Notes: generated from the sequence alone by a model not told the origin. Positions 35,501-48,022 are shown, numbered from the stretch's first letter. The stretch: DNA of 64,000 bases from Knoxdaviesia capensis (GCA_001510575.1 LNGK01000001.1:186001-250000), one strand, 5' to 3'. Numbers and translations: made by a program.

Positions 35501-36631
35501 TTCTCGCCGACCACCAGCACACGCTCGTTGGTATCGTCGTCGCCGGCGCCGGCGCCGCTGATGATGCGCGCGCCGAGCTCGGCCTGCATCTTGGAGGTGA
35601 CCACCAGCCGCGCCCTCGTCTGCTCGACGATGGTGCGCAGGCGCGCCTCCGGCTGGCTGGGGTCGGTCAGGGCGAACGCGGCGCCGGCCTTCATCACGGC
35701 GAGCACGGCGACGGTGGTCCAGCGCGACTTCTCAAAGCACAGCGGCACGATATCGCCGCAGCCAACGCCGGCCCGCCGCAGCCGGTGGGCCAGCAGCGTC
35801 GACAGCGTGTCGACCTCGCGGTACGTCAGCAGCCCGTCCCACGACTCGACCGCGTGGGCGTCCGGCTGGCGCGCGGCCTGCTCGGCGATGATGTCGTGCA
35901 TGCAGGTCGCCAGCGTCGGCGGCAGATCGGCGTTCCAGCGCCAGATCTGGTCCAGGTCTTCCGGTGTCGCCCGCACACACTCGACGAGCCGCGTGGTTGC
36001 GGCGGAGCACTGGGCGATCGCCGTCAGTGTGGCGGCGAAGGCGTCGAGGCGCTTGCAGGCGGAGTCGCGGGTTTCTGGGATGTTCTCGGGCCATGATGCG
36101 GTGAGCGTGAGGCTGTCGGCGTCGGTGGTGACGGCGGAGATCTTGTAGGCCCAGCGGGACTGTGGATGAAGTGGGTTAGTTGTGTGCTCATATACGCAGC
36201 ATGCTTATTAGTCGCAGTTGGGGACTTACCGAGGCTTCACCGCCTGCTGCTGCCGCACTGGGCTCTGAGTGTTCGATAATATACAAAGGCGTGGTAGTGT
36301 CCGCCGGGGCCGGGACATCCGCCACATGCTGCCGGACAGCCGTCAGCGCGTCGTCGACAGTCTGGCTTCCCGCGACCGTCAGCGAGTCCAGGCGGGGAGC
36401 CTCGGAGGTCTCGGGCCCGTACCCCCAACTACACGGAGCGGGGGCCGAGTCGGGGTCCAAACAGAAGGTGGCAAGCCACGCCAGCAGGAGCTCGTCGCGA
36501 GAGTCCGGCGCCGGCCCGGGCCGGGCGAAGGTCAAGGTGCGGGAGGCCGAGCATGCAGGAGCGGCAGGAGACTCGGCTGTGGCACTCGGTGGCGCCACCG
36601 CCGGCTTCTCGCCTGCGTCGGTTGGTTCCAT
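29572..36631 (-). CDS. sidD: SidD/NPS6-type extracellular siderophore synthetase (NRPS)
   Basis: Exons 36631-36230 and 36159-29572 encode 2329 aa; the 69-nt intron has GTAAGT and a GACTAAT branch point. The enzyme would activate an N5-acyl-N5-hydroxyornithine and join units by ester bonds to a fusarinine- or coprogen-type siderophore. Order: a truncated condensation-like remnant (about 20-200, no HHxxxDG); an intact adenylation domain (about 210-750; YIIFTSGSTGKPKG at 376, YTTGDLVRYD at 605, GKIDHK at 745); carrier GGDSL at 836; condensation domain with HHALYDG at 1058; an adenylation remnant of under 100 residues (about 1390-1475); carrier GGDSI at 1534; and a last condensation domain with SHAQYDE at 1761, which keeps the second His and the Asp. 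This A-T-C-(degenerate A)-T-C plan is the SidD/NPS6 signature. A 275-residue Pro/Ala/Ser/Glu tail follows, making it longer than the roughly 2080 aa of aspergillus SidD. The promoter faces sidI. Confidence 0.92.
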
Positions 36632-39600
36632 TTGGTCTGTGGTCTTTCACTTGTTGGCGAGAGATAACCCGCAGGCGGGGAGACGACGAAAACCGGATAA
36701 ATAAAGAGAGGCGGTTTTCTAGAAGCCGCGTGGAAGACCAGTAAAGAAGGAAATGACAAAGAAAAGGATATAAAATCACAAGTGTGGGATGGATGTGGGA
36801 ACTCGCGGTCCTGATCGGCTGCAGAATTATATTGCTCTGCGTTGCGGGTTGATGCAGTCCCACGTTGGGTCCTGAGGAGACAAAGCGCGAGTGGTTTCCC
36901 GGCGTTCTGGTAGTGGGAAGCCACGGGAAGAGGATTCGATGTATATCGAGGAGGGGAATATAGATTGTGCGTTCTGGAAACACGCCGTGGTGGAAGGAGA
37001 AGGTGGGAGGAGGCGAGGGGAGAAGAGAGTCTGCAGGAACTAGACCGAGAGGGACCACTTCTCGTGAAGATATAGAGGCTCTCTCAGTTGGAAGCGTGAT
37101 GTGATGTCTTCACTGTAGCATGAGATGAAAGAGAGGATGGGCAATACGGGCAAACTCTTCGAGTGACTCGCGCAGGTCCGTTGTAGGAGGCCGGTATATC
37201 TGTAAAAGCACAAGAGTGACAAGTCACCACGAAGAGTGTCTCTTGAACCCTGGCCACAGACAACGAGGAAGCGGATGGGACTTGCCTCTCTTGATGAGCA
37301 CTGTGTCCTCTCTGCATCACTAGAAGAACAACACTCATCCTAGTCTGTGTTTCTGCACAGTACGACTCGTAATCGAGTGGCATCACCAGAAGTGTCTTAC
37401 ACACGAAGGCTACACCCCCTCCCTGCCCGAGACTGGTCGGAGGAACACACAACCTGGTTTGAAGAAACGGGGTTAGGTAGGGGAGGAGTGTGGGAACTCG
37501 GCTCTCGACGAGAAGAAAGACGCCATCACGGTTGCATCACCTTTTTTCTTTTTCTTTTGGCACCTGGGAGAGTGTCATGTGAAAGTGTTTCCAACGAGGC
37601 CTTTTTCCTGTTCCGTTGCATCGAGACTAACACGAACAGGGACATGAGCTCGTTCCCGTGTGGCCGACATGGGCAAGAGTGGCTGGTCGTTGGTGCTTGC
37701 CACCATGTAAGAGTGTTAGGTGCATGAGGGGTAAAGCGGCTGCTCGGGCGAGAAAGAGAGAGAGAAAGGAAGAGGGTGTCTTGAGGCCCTTGTAGGTGGA
37801 AGACACATAGAAACAGGGGCCGGACGGACACGGGGCCAGGCAAAGGTCGAGGGGACAAGATGGGTACTTCAACGAAGAGAGAGCGAGAGCGAGAGAAATG
37901 AGTGGTGTGGAGGGGCGGACAGCATGGTGAAGGCCAGCAAGAACCGAACATGGCCACATCTTGTATGGTGTACACACACGCCCTTGGCCACTCTCTCGCT
38001 AGAGCTGCAAGGTTAAAATAGCATCAGACTACTACCACTTAGTAAAGTCAGGACGTGACCGGGATATCCCAAGCCGGGATGTTCTGTGGGCGTGCCCCCG
38101 CTTGACTTTGTGTGGAGAATGGCTTGAGATCAAGCAACAGCGTTTTCTGTTCTGTCCATGTCTCTGCCGCTTGTCCACCAAAAGCTCTCTCTCTTGTCCG
38201 TCCCCTGCGGCACTGTCACTCACAAAATCCTTCCACGCCGTGTGTGCCTTGCTTAACCCCGAGTCTCCAAGCATGCAATCTCGGCTGGGACGGCGATCAT
38301 CACCCATATGTTCGAGTTGGCTTCTGGAAATCTGGAACGGGGACACGCTGTGGCTCCTGGCGTGCCGTGTTTCTTCTTTTCCTGCCCATTCCGGGTAATG
38401 GGGACTTCGTTGAATCCTTCTGAGACAGAGAGAAGAAAGAATTCGGTCACCCTGGACGCACAGACTTGAGGGGGGCCAAACCGAACACCAGGCAGAGACA
38501 CTGTGCCTGGAGGAGCAAATGTGGGGACGCGGTGTGTAGTGTACAGTATGTGCATGTCCACTGCCCGTGGGGTTCTTGAAAATGGGCCGGAAAACACCCG
38601 GGAGGGCAAACTAAGTGGGCGAGCATACTGTGTGTCGGCTCCGCTTCCTCAAGAGAGGAAGGAGGAAGACACACAAAGATAATCAATCTCTCGCCACTGG
38701 GCTTTTCACATCAGATAGTGCAGCTGTGCACTCACTGTACATATACGACGGACAGCTGGGCTATATTAGCCCACAGTGGAACGCTGGGGGGGGTCTCCAT
38801 CCCGAGTGGCTCCGGTGGTGGCCGACTTGCCAAGGCACTGGCACGCTGCTGGCATATGACTGATCAACCAGCTTGAGGTTTTGAGTTAATCAGAGTCTGG
38901 TATTCTCCAGTGTTCGGCTCCCGTTGTCTTCCCACGAGGAGTCAGAACAGGAGAGACCACAAGGCACAAAGAAACGAGGGGGTAACAGGGGAGAGGACGA
39001 CAAACAAAGACAGCAGAGATGGATGTGCGGAAGGGAAATCCGCGTAGGGACAGCCCAGCCCGGAGGAGGAGAATTTGGCCGAGACGAGGCGGGTCCACTG
39101 GAATCCTACATCAGACAGCCTACTGGAGGACGAGGAATGAAGCGCAGCAGCTCTGGGTGACTTCGCTACCAAAGTGAACGTACGCCGTGAGCCTCGGTCG
39201 AGAGATAACAAAAGAAAAAAAAACACAGGCATACGCGATATACATGTATTTTAGAGTGGTGCATGGGAGGGGAGAGGTATACTAGGAGGGTCACAGCAAC
39301 CACGACGACGCGTACGAGAGAAGAGGCACAGAGCGTAGTCTTTCCTAACATGACGAGACGACTCCCACATCGAGCAAGCGAATGGCGCCACAACCAGAGG
39401 CGCACACACGAACTTTTACAGTATGGACACACCAGGACCAGGCCAGGCCAGCTAGGGGGTTGCAGTCGAGCAGCACGCAGAAACAGCCAAAAGAAAATTG
39501 CAACATAACAAAAGAGCAGAAATTTCGGAGTGGGGAGCTTCGTGCAGAGTGGTAGTGAGGACAGGGAAATGCAACCCTCCTGCAACCAGAGGAAAGGGCT

Positions 39601-39897
39601 TTGTGATCAAGGCAGTATGCATAAGAAGGGACTCTGTGTGGCCCGGCTATCGCTCGAATAGGCGCACTTCGACGTGAAGGAGGTGTGTGAGAGGGATTAT
39701 TTCACGCGACTCTCTCTCTGCCTGTGTCTATCTACCAGAGAATCACGAAGCGAGAGAAGAGAGATCACTCGCTAAGAAGTCTAGATAGACCAGCCAACTT
39801 TGGGGGGGTGTTCAGTGGCATTGAACAGGTCTGGAGGACAGCTTTCGGAAACCGAGGGGCTAGGAACTCGGGGGCCTCGTATAAGGAAGGGTTCACA

Positions 39898-40076
39898 AGG
39901 AAAAAAAAGGAAAAAAAAAGAAAAAGAAGAAAAAAGAGCCAAGGTCGGAGGTTTGATTGTTCTCCCTTTTTCTTCAGCAGCAGTCCCGCCCCGGGAAAGG
40001 GGCCAGTTTCTCTCCGCTTCTCTCCAGCTTGGCTCTTTTTCCTTTTTTTCCTTTTTTTCTTTTTTTTCCTCTTTCC
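39898..40076. repeat. Polypurine/polypyrimidine inverted repeat
   Basis: A 40-50 base A/G-only tract ending at 39940 is matched about 90 bases later by a C/T-only tract (40031-40076). The inner ends pair perfectly over 13 bases (AAAAAGAGCCAAG at 39932-39944 with its complement at 40027-40039). The outer parts pair imperfectly. It could extrude as a hairpin or form triplex DNA; it ends 50 bases before the iron-GATA site at 40126. Confidence 0.7.
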
Positions 40077-40125
40077 ACCCCTGGTCTCTGGCTCGGCGGA
40101 ACTCTCTCACACCGACCAGGATTAG

Positions 40126-40134
40126 ATCTGATAA
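40126..40134 (+). promoter_or_regulatory. Iron-GATA (SreA-type) site 1
   Basis: Exact ATCTGATAA, preceded by G as in the longer RATCWGATAA form. It lies between the divergent NRPS and sidI genes. Confidence 0.6.
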
Positions 40135-41440
40135 AAATTTTCTCTTTCCCAAGTTCGCCAAGGTCGCTGTGGATGAGGGAAGGGCGAGGGCAGGGGTACA
40201 AGGAAACTTTTTCTTCTCTGTGGAGGTAGGTCTAGGCCGCTTGGATTGTTTCCAAAATTTCGGTGTGTGTATCTGTCCGTTCTTTGATCTCTCATTCTCG
40301 TGCACACTAGTAGTGGTGAGAACGACACACAGCACAGTTAGACTTACCCAGAGAAATCCCCTTTCCCGGCGTCGTCAGACCGCAGGGCAACCCGACGATA
40401 AGTTCAGAAGCCGACCTGCCGCATACGGGGGATTTACGCAGACTGGACAGGACACTTGGCCCAGAAAGAAGGAGAAATCTCCCCCCGTCCTGCGTGCGTT
40501 GCGTGGAAGCGGCGGCCACGAGCCAGTGCGGATTGGCTGATGGAAACGGTGAAATGCTGACTGTAGACAAGAGAACCATGCACCCGGAGCACAGAAGAGA
40601 GCCTGGCAAACGAATCAAACGCAGGGCTGCTGCTGCAACGGGCAATTCATCGAGAGCGGGCCAATGCTGAGAGGGCATAAACCTTCCACATTCAGATGCT
40701 GGCCAGTGGGTCATTCAGGCTCAATGGACATCGACAGACACTCTGAAGAACAAGAAAAAGCGCCCCCAAGAGGAACAATAAGAAGGTGGAATTCCACACG
40801 CCCCCTCCCCTCCCAAACCCCCTGGTTCCCACTTACAATGGCATGGTCCTGGGAAGTACCTCAGAGGTACTGTTTGTACCGGTACATCGCGAGTGACTTT
40901 GGATACTTTGAGGCGTCTGGGCCTGAGCTGTAGCGACTGCACATTCTCTGAGGATTCGTCAGTGGGAGGGATCTTTGTGCGAACGCCGTTGTTCGTTCAC
41001 CCTGGGAGGCCCGGAGCCGCCCGGCAAAAATCGGCGTTCTGGGACACGGCCCGAGAGGATCGGAGGCATGGCGACTGCCAAGACAAACAGTTAGCAATCA
41101 AGGCAGAATATATCTGCTTGAAAGCAAGTGAAACTCCGAAGTCGGTGGAATCCCTCTCGCAAGCTAAAGGCCATGAGGTGGCACGCCAGTTGCGAACCGA
41201 CGACGATACTAATGAAAAAGATAAACAGACGAAACTCGGTTGTGCGCGAAAACTAATTTCCCACCAGGCCATAACTACCAATACAGGAACCCAACCCTAA
41301 GTCCAATCTAGTCTAGCGCCGAAAGTTCTTCCTTTGGCTTCTTTCGCTCTTAGCTCCGAAGCCGTCTTTTTAGCGTCCACACCCCCCCTCCCATAATTCC
41401 ACGCTAAACTTAATCTGGACTACCGGCTTGCCAAGACTCT

Positions 41441-41449
41441 TTATCTGAT
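41441..41449 (-). promoter_or_regulatory. Iron-GATA (SreA-type) site 2
   Basis: Exact TTATCTGAT, the reverse of ATCAGATAA. It is followed one base later by the near match ATCTGATAT (41451-41459). It lies 1.56 kb upstream of sidI. Confidence 0.6.
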
Positions 41450-42931
41450 GATCTGATATAGGCCCCACCAACGCCTTCATCAAAAGGAGAAGCCATCCAG
41501 GAAATTAAACGAGAAGTTTTTTTCTTTTCTCGCCTGGTTGTCCACGAGTATCCAGCAAGGAAACATGGCCCAATTAAGACGCAACGGCCAGATACGTAAA
41601 AGTGAGACAGACGAGGACGCAGGATCGGCTGGCTGGATATTAGGTCACCACGCCTGGGTGAATGCTCCGTGCTGGCCATCATGCACACGCCGGCGTCGGC
41701 TCTCCGGGCAGAGACTGGGCAAGTCCCCACCAGAACTGCAGTGGCCTGAAGCTGTGCCCTTTTCTGCACACCGTTGCACCGCTAAATGTTCCTCGCAATC
41801 TCCTGCTTCCTGTTTTTCCGGTGGCCTTTTCTGTCGTCTTAGGGGCTGCACAGTGCCATGTCATGCAGTCTCCTTCGTCCACTCCAGGCCCACATCCGAC
41901 GCTGAGCAAACTCTTCCCCCGCTCATTGTTCTGTCCTGGTTCAGCTTGCTCACAGCCACTGGTTAAGCATTACTCAATGACCAGAGAAGTGCGTATTTGC
42001 TCACACGCAATCCTCACACGCCGGAGCTTGCCTTGTTCGGGCTTGGACTTTCCTCTTCTTTCTTTCCCCGCCCCCCTCCTCCGGCAAGGGGTGTCTCCGC
42101 GCTGGAAAAAAGCTTCTTTCTCCCCTTTCTCGTCTTGTGAATACTGGGGTGGTTGGTGTACAACAACAGAGGAAGACGAAATCCACGTCCGACTGCGGAG
42201 GCCCGGCTGATCCGAGCCCAGGCCCGCTCATAGGCCGAGATGGAGACCGCGAGGACATGGAGAAGAGGAGGACATGGAGGGCACAAGCAATATTGGACAC
42301 GCCTCTCCCAAATCGTCGTGCTTGCATTGTCCCTGTAAGCCACCTGCGTCTGGACTACTGTACGTAGACCTCACCCACTCCCTCACCATCGAAGTCTACC
42401 CACCAGCGTCTCGTCCATGCCACAGCACCAACACCCCAGTGCAAAATTTGCACCATCCCCAGTCCCTCCTCCCACTTCACTGCAGATTCAGGGCCGTCCA
42501 CTGGAAACACCCATCCACACACACACCCTTCAGATGGAGCCTCGAACGAAGCCCTGGTGGGGGCGGCTCTCGCACGATCCACACGTCGGTGTTCAGATTT
42601 TCTTGTTCTCGATTTTCTTTTCTCGTCTCTCCTCGGCTGATGGCGCTGACGTACCGGCCGTTATCATATCAATCTAATCTGGCGCAATTTTTTCTTTTTC
42701 TCGTGTCGTAAAATCCTCTCTTTTATACGTAATTTTGTGTTTGTGTGTCGGTTTCTTTCCCCTGTAACTGTGTGTGTTTTGTCCAAGCGAATGTGTGGTC
42801 GCAACCTTCCGTGTGCCGGCTCTGATTGATGCCCTTTAACCAGTTCGGTTTCGTCTTGTGGTGCCTTCGTTGTGGGATTGTCTGATATGCGGTCGGATCT
42901 CATTTCATACAGTCGCAAAAGCACCCGAAAC

Positions 42932-42957
42932 CACACACACACACACACACACACACA
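42932..42957 (+). repeat. CA dinucleotide microsatellite in the sidI leader
   Basis: About 13 CA units end roughly 48 bases upstream of the sidI ATG. Confidence 0.85.
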
Positions 42958-43004
42958 TTGAACATACCAGACCTTGACTGGCTTTCCATCACACACAATA
43001 CCAG

Positions 43005-44564
43005 ATGGCCACCCCTCCAAGCCTGCAGCTGCCGTCCTGGCCCGCATCGGCGCCATCAACACCCGCGCCGTCGCTGCTGCGCGGCCCCGTCGACCCGCCG
43101 CTGGTCGACCTGACGCTCGGCGAGCTGCTGGACCTGCAGTCATACCAGCACGGCAACCAGGAATGCATCGTGATCCCGTGGACCGGCGCGCGGTGGACGT
43201 ATAACGACCTCAACCAGCAGAGCTACCTGCTGGCGCAAGCTCTGCTAGGCCTAGGCATCGGCGTCGGCGACCGCGTCGGCATCATGGCCGGCAACTGCGA
43301 GCAGTACGCGGCGGTGTTCTTCGCCGTGGCGCGCATCGGCGCGATTCTGGTCATCTTGAATAACACGTACACGGCCACCGAGGCTATGTATGGACTGAAG
43401 TTCTCGGGTATGTACCAGCACCTCATCATGCATGGGCATCTATTGCAGCAACGCATCAAAACTGGCTCAGAGTACTAACGCATCTGCACTCGTTCTCCCT
43501 CCGCAAGACTGCAAGGTGTTCTTCACCACCAAGCGCATCGGCCGCACCGACAACGCCAGCCTGCTGCAGCAGCTCGACGCCAAGGTCACCGGCCCCAAGG
43601 TGGTGATCATCCGCGGCGACGCCGGCAAGTACCCGACCTACGACTCGCTCATCCAGTGGAGCAAGCAGCAGAGCCCGCAACGCGTGATGGACGTGGCCCG
43701 CCGCACGCTGCCGCACCAGGTGTGCAACCTACAGTTCACCAGCGGCACCACCGGGAACCCCAAGGCCGCCATGTTGACGCACCAGTAAGTTGATACCACA
43801 CATATCAACCCTTGGCTCCACATCCGGGGGCTATGATAGCAACGACTAACACCCTATACTCTCCTCCCTCTGCAGCAACCTCGTCAACAACGCCCGCTTC
43901 ATCGGCGACCGCATGCGCCTCACCCCCGCCGACATCCTCTGCTGCCCGCCGCCGCTCTTCCACTGCTTCGGCCTGGTGCTGGGCCTGCTCGCGGTGATCA
44001 CGCACGGCGCCAAGATCGTGTACCCCGCGGAAGTCTTCGACGCGCCCGCAACGCTGCGCGCCATCTCCGACGAAGCGTGCACGGCGGTGCACGGCGTGCC
44101 GGCCATGTTCGACACGCTCTTCGACACGCCGTTCCCGCCGAACTTCACCTGCGCGCCGCTCCGCACCGGCATCATCGCCGGCGCCCCCGTGCCGCGCTAC
44201 CTGATGGAGAAGCTGGTCAACGTGTTCGGCATGACCGAGTTCACCAGCAGCTACGGACTGACCGAGGCGTCGCCGACGTGCTTCAACGCCTTCACCGACG
44301 ACGCGCTGGCCCGCCGCCTCGAGACCGTCGGCACGCTGATGCCGCACGCGCGCGCCAAGATCGTCGACCGCGACGGCGCCATCGTGCCGCAGGGCCAGCG
44401 CGGCGAGCTGTGCATCGCCGGCTACCAGCTGCAGGCCGGCTACTGGAACAACTCCGAGAAGACCAGCGAGGTGATGGTGCGCGACGCCGCCGGCGTGCTG
44501 TGGCTGCACACCGGCGACGAGGCCGTGTTCGACGCCGACGGCTACTGCACCATCACCGGCCGCT

Positions 44565-44599
<35 letters not shown>

Positions 44600-44953
44600 T
44601 ACCCGCTGGAGATCGAGGAGCGGCTGATGGACCACCCGGCCGTCAGCCGCGCCGTGGTCGTCGGCATCAAGGATGCGCATTACGGGGAAGTCGTCGGCGC
44701 GTTCCTGGAGCGGGTCGGCCGGGCGGCCCATCTGCCGGCGTCTCTGGAGACTCGGCCGACTACGGCCGAGATGCGCGAGTGGGTGCGTGGCCGCCTCGGA
44801 GCGCACAAGGCACCGACGCACGTGTTCTGGCTCGGCGAGGACGGCGTGCCGGAGGGCTTGCCGCTGACCGGCAGCGGCAAGGTCAAGAAGTACGAAATGG
44901 CCCAGCTGGGCGCTTCACTGGTCAAGAAGGACACGCCGCAGCAGAAGCTGTAG
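43005..44953 (+). CDS. sidI: SidI-type mevalonyl-CoA ligase (acyl-CoA synthetase)
   Basis: Exons 43005-43407, 43508-43784 and 43876-44953 encode 585 aa, close to the roughly 590 aa of aspergillus SidI. SidI-type enzymes activate mevalonate to mevalonyl-CoA, the precursor of the anhydromevalonyl group used for fusarinine-type siderophores. The adenylate-forming motif TSGTTGNPK is at 212-220, followed by MLTHHNLVNNARF across the second junction, SYGLTEASP, TGDEAVFD and GRFKDIIIRGGENIYP, with the C-terminal lysine in GSGKVKKYE. Both introns are canonical (GTATGT with a TACTAAC branch; GTAAGT..CTGCAG). The chain ends in QKL, a weak PTS1-like signal; no N-terminal PTS2 pattern is visible. It could be another acyl-CoA synthetase on domain evidence alone. 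The SidI call rests on length, cluster context with the NRPS and SidF-type genes, and flanking iron-GATA sites. Confidence 0.87.
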
Positions 44954-47900
44954 ACTTTCCCCCTTGCGTATTTCCCCCCTCGTGTTTTCTTTTTGTTCGT
45001 TTCTTGGAGTTTTAAGTGTTTACATAGCGCAATCAGAACGGGCTTCTGATATTGGGTGGTCATAGACAAAAAAAACGCAGACAAGTTGTAGCTATATCAG
45101 TATAATACAGCCTCGAGCTCTCGGTGTCCTCTTCTGCGATCCGTGCATGTGACAGCCTGCCGTGCACTGTCTTGATGTTGTTTTTTTTCCTATGAACAGC
45201 ATTGATATCCTGAATTATACATCGTTATGCGCTTGACGTGCTGTTTTGAGTCTGACAGCAGCACCGGCCAAGAACGGACCTAGGGAAGCTATGAGCCGAT
45301 GGGAGGGGAAGCGTGGTGTCAGAAGTCAGAAGGCCGGCCGAATCGATAGTTCTTTTCGGACGAAGAGAAAGGAAAAGAAATAAAGAAAAGAGGGCCATCC
45401 CACCATGGTATGGACTTGGCATCACCATATCCAAAGAAATACAGATAAAATAAAATGCAGGTCCACCCACCACTAACACCAGGGACGAGACTCCCTTCTC
45501 CGTCACCAAGCCACGTCGCCGGTCCTATGGCGAGTCCGCTGCTATAGCCGGGTCAGGCACTGGGGTTAATACCGTGATCCGGCCCAGTAATGCAAGACCA
45601 GATTGATAACAGACCCATGAAAAGTATTTTCCCCTGGCGTATCGGCCTAGCTTCTGTTGCGATTCCCTCTCTGCCCTTTTCTCGTCCGCAAAGCCAAGCA
45701 AACGAGTTCCGGCATGTAGACCGATATTTGAGACCCCTTTTTCTGTCTCTCTGCCCGACTCTGCTCCTTCTGGAAGTTCTGGTCATGCTCCGGTCTTGTT
45801 CCGTTGGATTGGCCCAAGCCTTGCGCATCATGCCACGATTCTGGGGTCCCGACCGACTCCGATGGTCCCATCGCAGGCGCCGTCACGTATGGACTACCTG
45901 TGGTGTTCGTGAGAGTGTGTGTATGCATATAGTCGGTGTGGATCTACACGTGTGTAGTCCAAAACGCCCGCGCGGCGCCCGATACCGAATGAGAACGCCC
46001 CGGCCAGGATAGCTTCTTCTGATAGCATATTGCTCGGGGTCTGTGGTGGGGTGGTGGCGCTAAGGAATGCAGACACGGAATGGAATGGAAAGAAAATTCT
46101 TTCCCTGTTGCCTAGGGTAAGTCCAGGCGGAACAAGAAACGGAAAAAGAATCTTCAATCCGACACCCCTGCCTACCGTGTGATCGGCGGTGACCTCATTT
46201 CAGTGTAGGGGACCTCCGCGTTGCGCGTCTGCCCGGGACTGTTAAGATTTGGCCACAAAAGAACGGCTTTACGGCTTGACCAGGCAAGAACCGAAGGATT
46301 GTAAGGGCCGGCGGACACGAACGCGGGGAGTTTCTCTTACCCAATGAGTATTCCCTTCCTGGATGTAGGGTCATTTGAGTTGTTAGGATTCTCGCGGGTG
46401 TTGTTGATATTTTTCTGATTGATCAAAAAAAATCCAGAGCACACCATCCGGAGACAATGGGTGTTGATCCTCATTTAGGGATATCAACACCACCCACCGA
46501 CCGACCCACCAGGAAAGCCCGGATGCAACAGAATAGCTGCAGGGCTGCTGGTTAGTGGTTCGTGCAGTCGACTATGCCTCAACGAGCACACCACAATGTG
46601 ACGGTGGCCTGTGAGATAAGAACACACAGTGCCGTCCAGAAAGTGAGAGCGAGACTCTTGCGGACGAACACACTCAATCAGACGCTGGTCCTCCTCCTCT
46701 CTTCCCTGCCAGGGACCACACCGCAAGCCGCGAGGTGCCACCACAGTCACAAGTAAGTGAGTACAGACCTCATGATGAAAAGAAAAAATTGGTAAAAGAA
46801 GATGTGAAAAACCAAGAAGCCCCAAGGACCCGGCCCAATATTGCCCACTGGCATGCGTATGCACACTCACGCTCACACTCAAACTCTCACATACCCATGC
46901 TGCCCTAACTCACTCACTGCAACGCCCTGTGTCGTTACATTACAATGCATGCCCCATGCGCCGATGCTCGCGCTTTCCTCGCTCCTGAGATGTGACTTGT
47001 TGCTTGATGTCTGTCTGAGAGATTTTTTTTTTTCAACGCCGTTGGCGTTTTTCGTATGTAAGAGCTCGCCGCCATTGTCACTTCGACAGCCCGGAGTCAG
47101 CTCTTCTCTGTCCAAGTCTTGCCACTACCGGAAATACCAACTCGTAAGGTAAGCTGCTAGGGTTAGTCCAGGTCCGTCAGCTATGGAGCAAGAGCCCTGA
47201 CCATTCTGACAAACGTGATCACTTTACAGAGTCCGTCGGCGGGTTAGTCGGTCGTGCAGGCAGGAGGAGCGCAGAAGAGGGGCCGGAGATGGGAGTCCAC
47301 GAGCAGACAGAAGTGCGTGGGAGCCAGGATCAATGCTTTTCCTGGTCATAAGAATTGGTCTAGGAACATACTTCGAACAAATAATGAGCTTGCGCGGCAA
47401 ACTGGGTGGGTCGCGCATAAGTAAATTACTGTTTGGAATATTCTTTCTGTTCGATGGTCGCGTGTTTTCTTTCTCAGTCTCTTCTTCGAGCTAAGCCCTG
47501 GAGCTCCCGGCATTGAGCTTGCACGTCCCCCGTCGTTTCCGTGAATCTTCGTTGGAGGGATGGACGGTCGGAGACTCTCGGTGTTAAAGTCTGGGTTGGT
47601 TTGATCAAATTAGAACTGGAACGTTAGGATCCTTGCACTCGACCAGGAAGCACACCCTGTAGGAGAATGGTATATGGCCAAGAACAAAAAAGTTTTCCCT
47701 CTCTACCCACATTATCATCCACTGTTTCTCGAGAATGAACCAAGAATGCCTGCCGTTCCTCGATTTACGCAGACTTCTGTTTCTTTCTTCTCTGATATCA
47801 AGGTGGTGGTGGTGCATTGCATGGGTACAACAAGGGACCCAAAATCCCTCGTTTCTTCCTCTGTATCACTCCGGGCTGTGTACAGTATACTTGTTACACA

Positions 47901-48013
47901 ATAGTTCATTCTCAAACGCGGTTGGCACATGCTCTCTCCAGAAGCCGGAATAGAGCTTGTGAAGAAGGGGGGGGAGAAAACACAAACGCTTATTCGAAGG
48001 ATTTACTTGGCGG

Positions 48014-48022
48014 ATCTGATAA
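48014..48022 (+). promoter_or_regulatory. Iron-GATA (SreA-type) site 3
   Basis: Exact ATCTGATAA within the longer element CGGATCTGATAACTTTAA (48011-48028), shared with sites 8 and 14. Confidence 0.65.

Larger units (their letters stand above)
36632..43004. other. Divergent 6.4 kb spacer between the NRPS gene and sidI
   Basis: No supported gene despite the length. Open frames here are low-complexity or lack coding character. It contains the hairpin-prone purine/pyrimidine repeat at 39898-40076, two exact iron-GATA sites (40126, 41441), a near match at 38708 and a CA microsatellite next to sidI. Confidence 0.5.

Noticed and set aside
29597..36096. Several plus-strand frames of 250-630 codons across the NRPS gene
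   Set aside because: GC-rich third positions keep antisense frames open; none has a domain, and the minus-strand frame is continuous with all NRPS motifs.
39800..40540. 246-codon plus-strand frame in the NRPS/sidI spacer
   Set aside because: It runs through the poly-purine and poly-pyrimidine arms, giving Lys and Phe/Ser runs; no coding character outside them.
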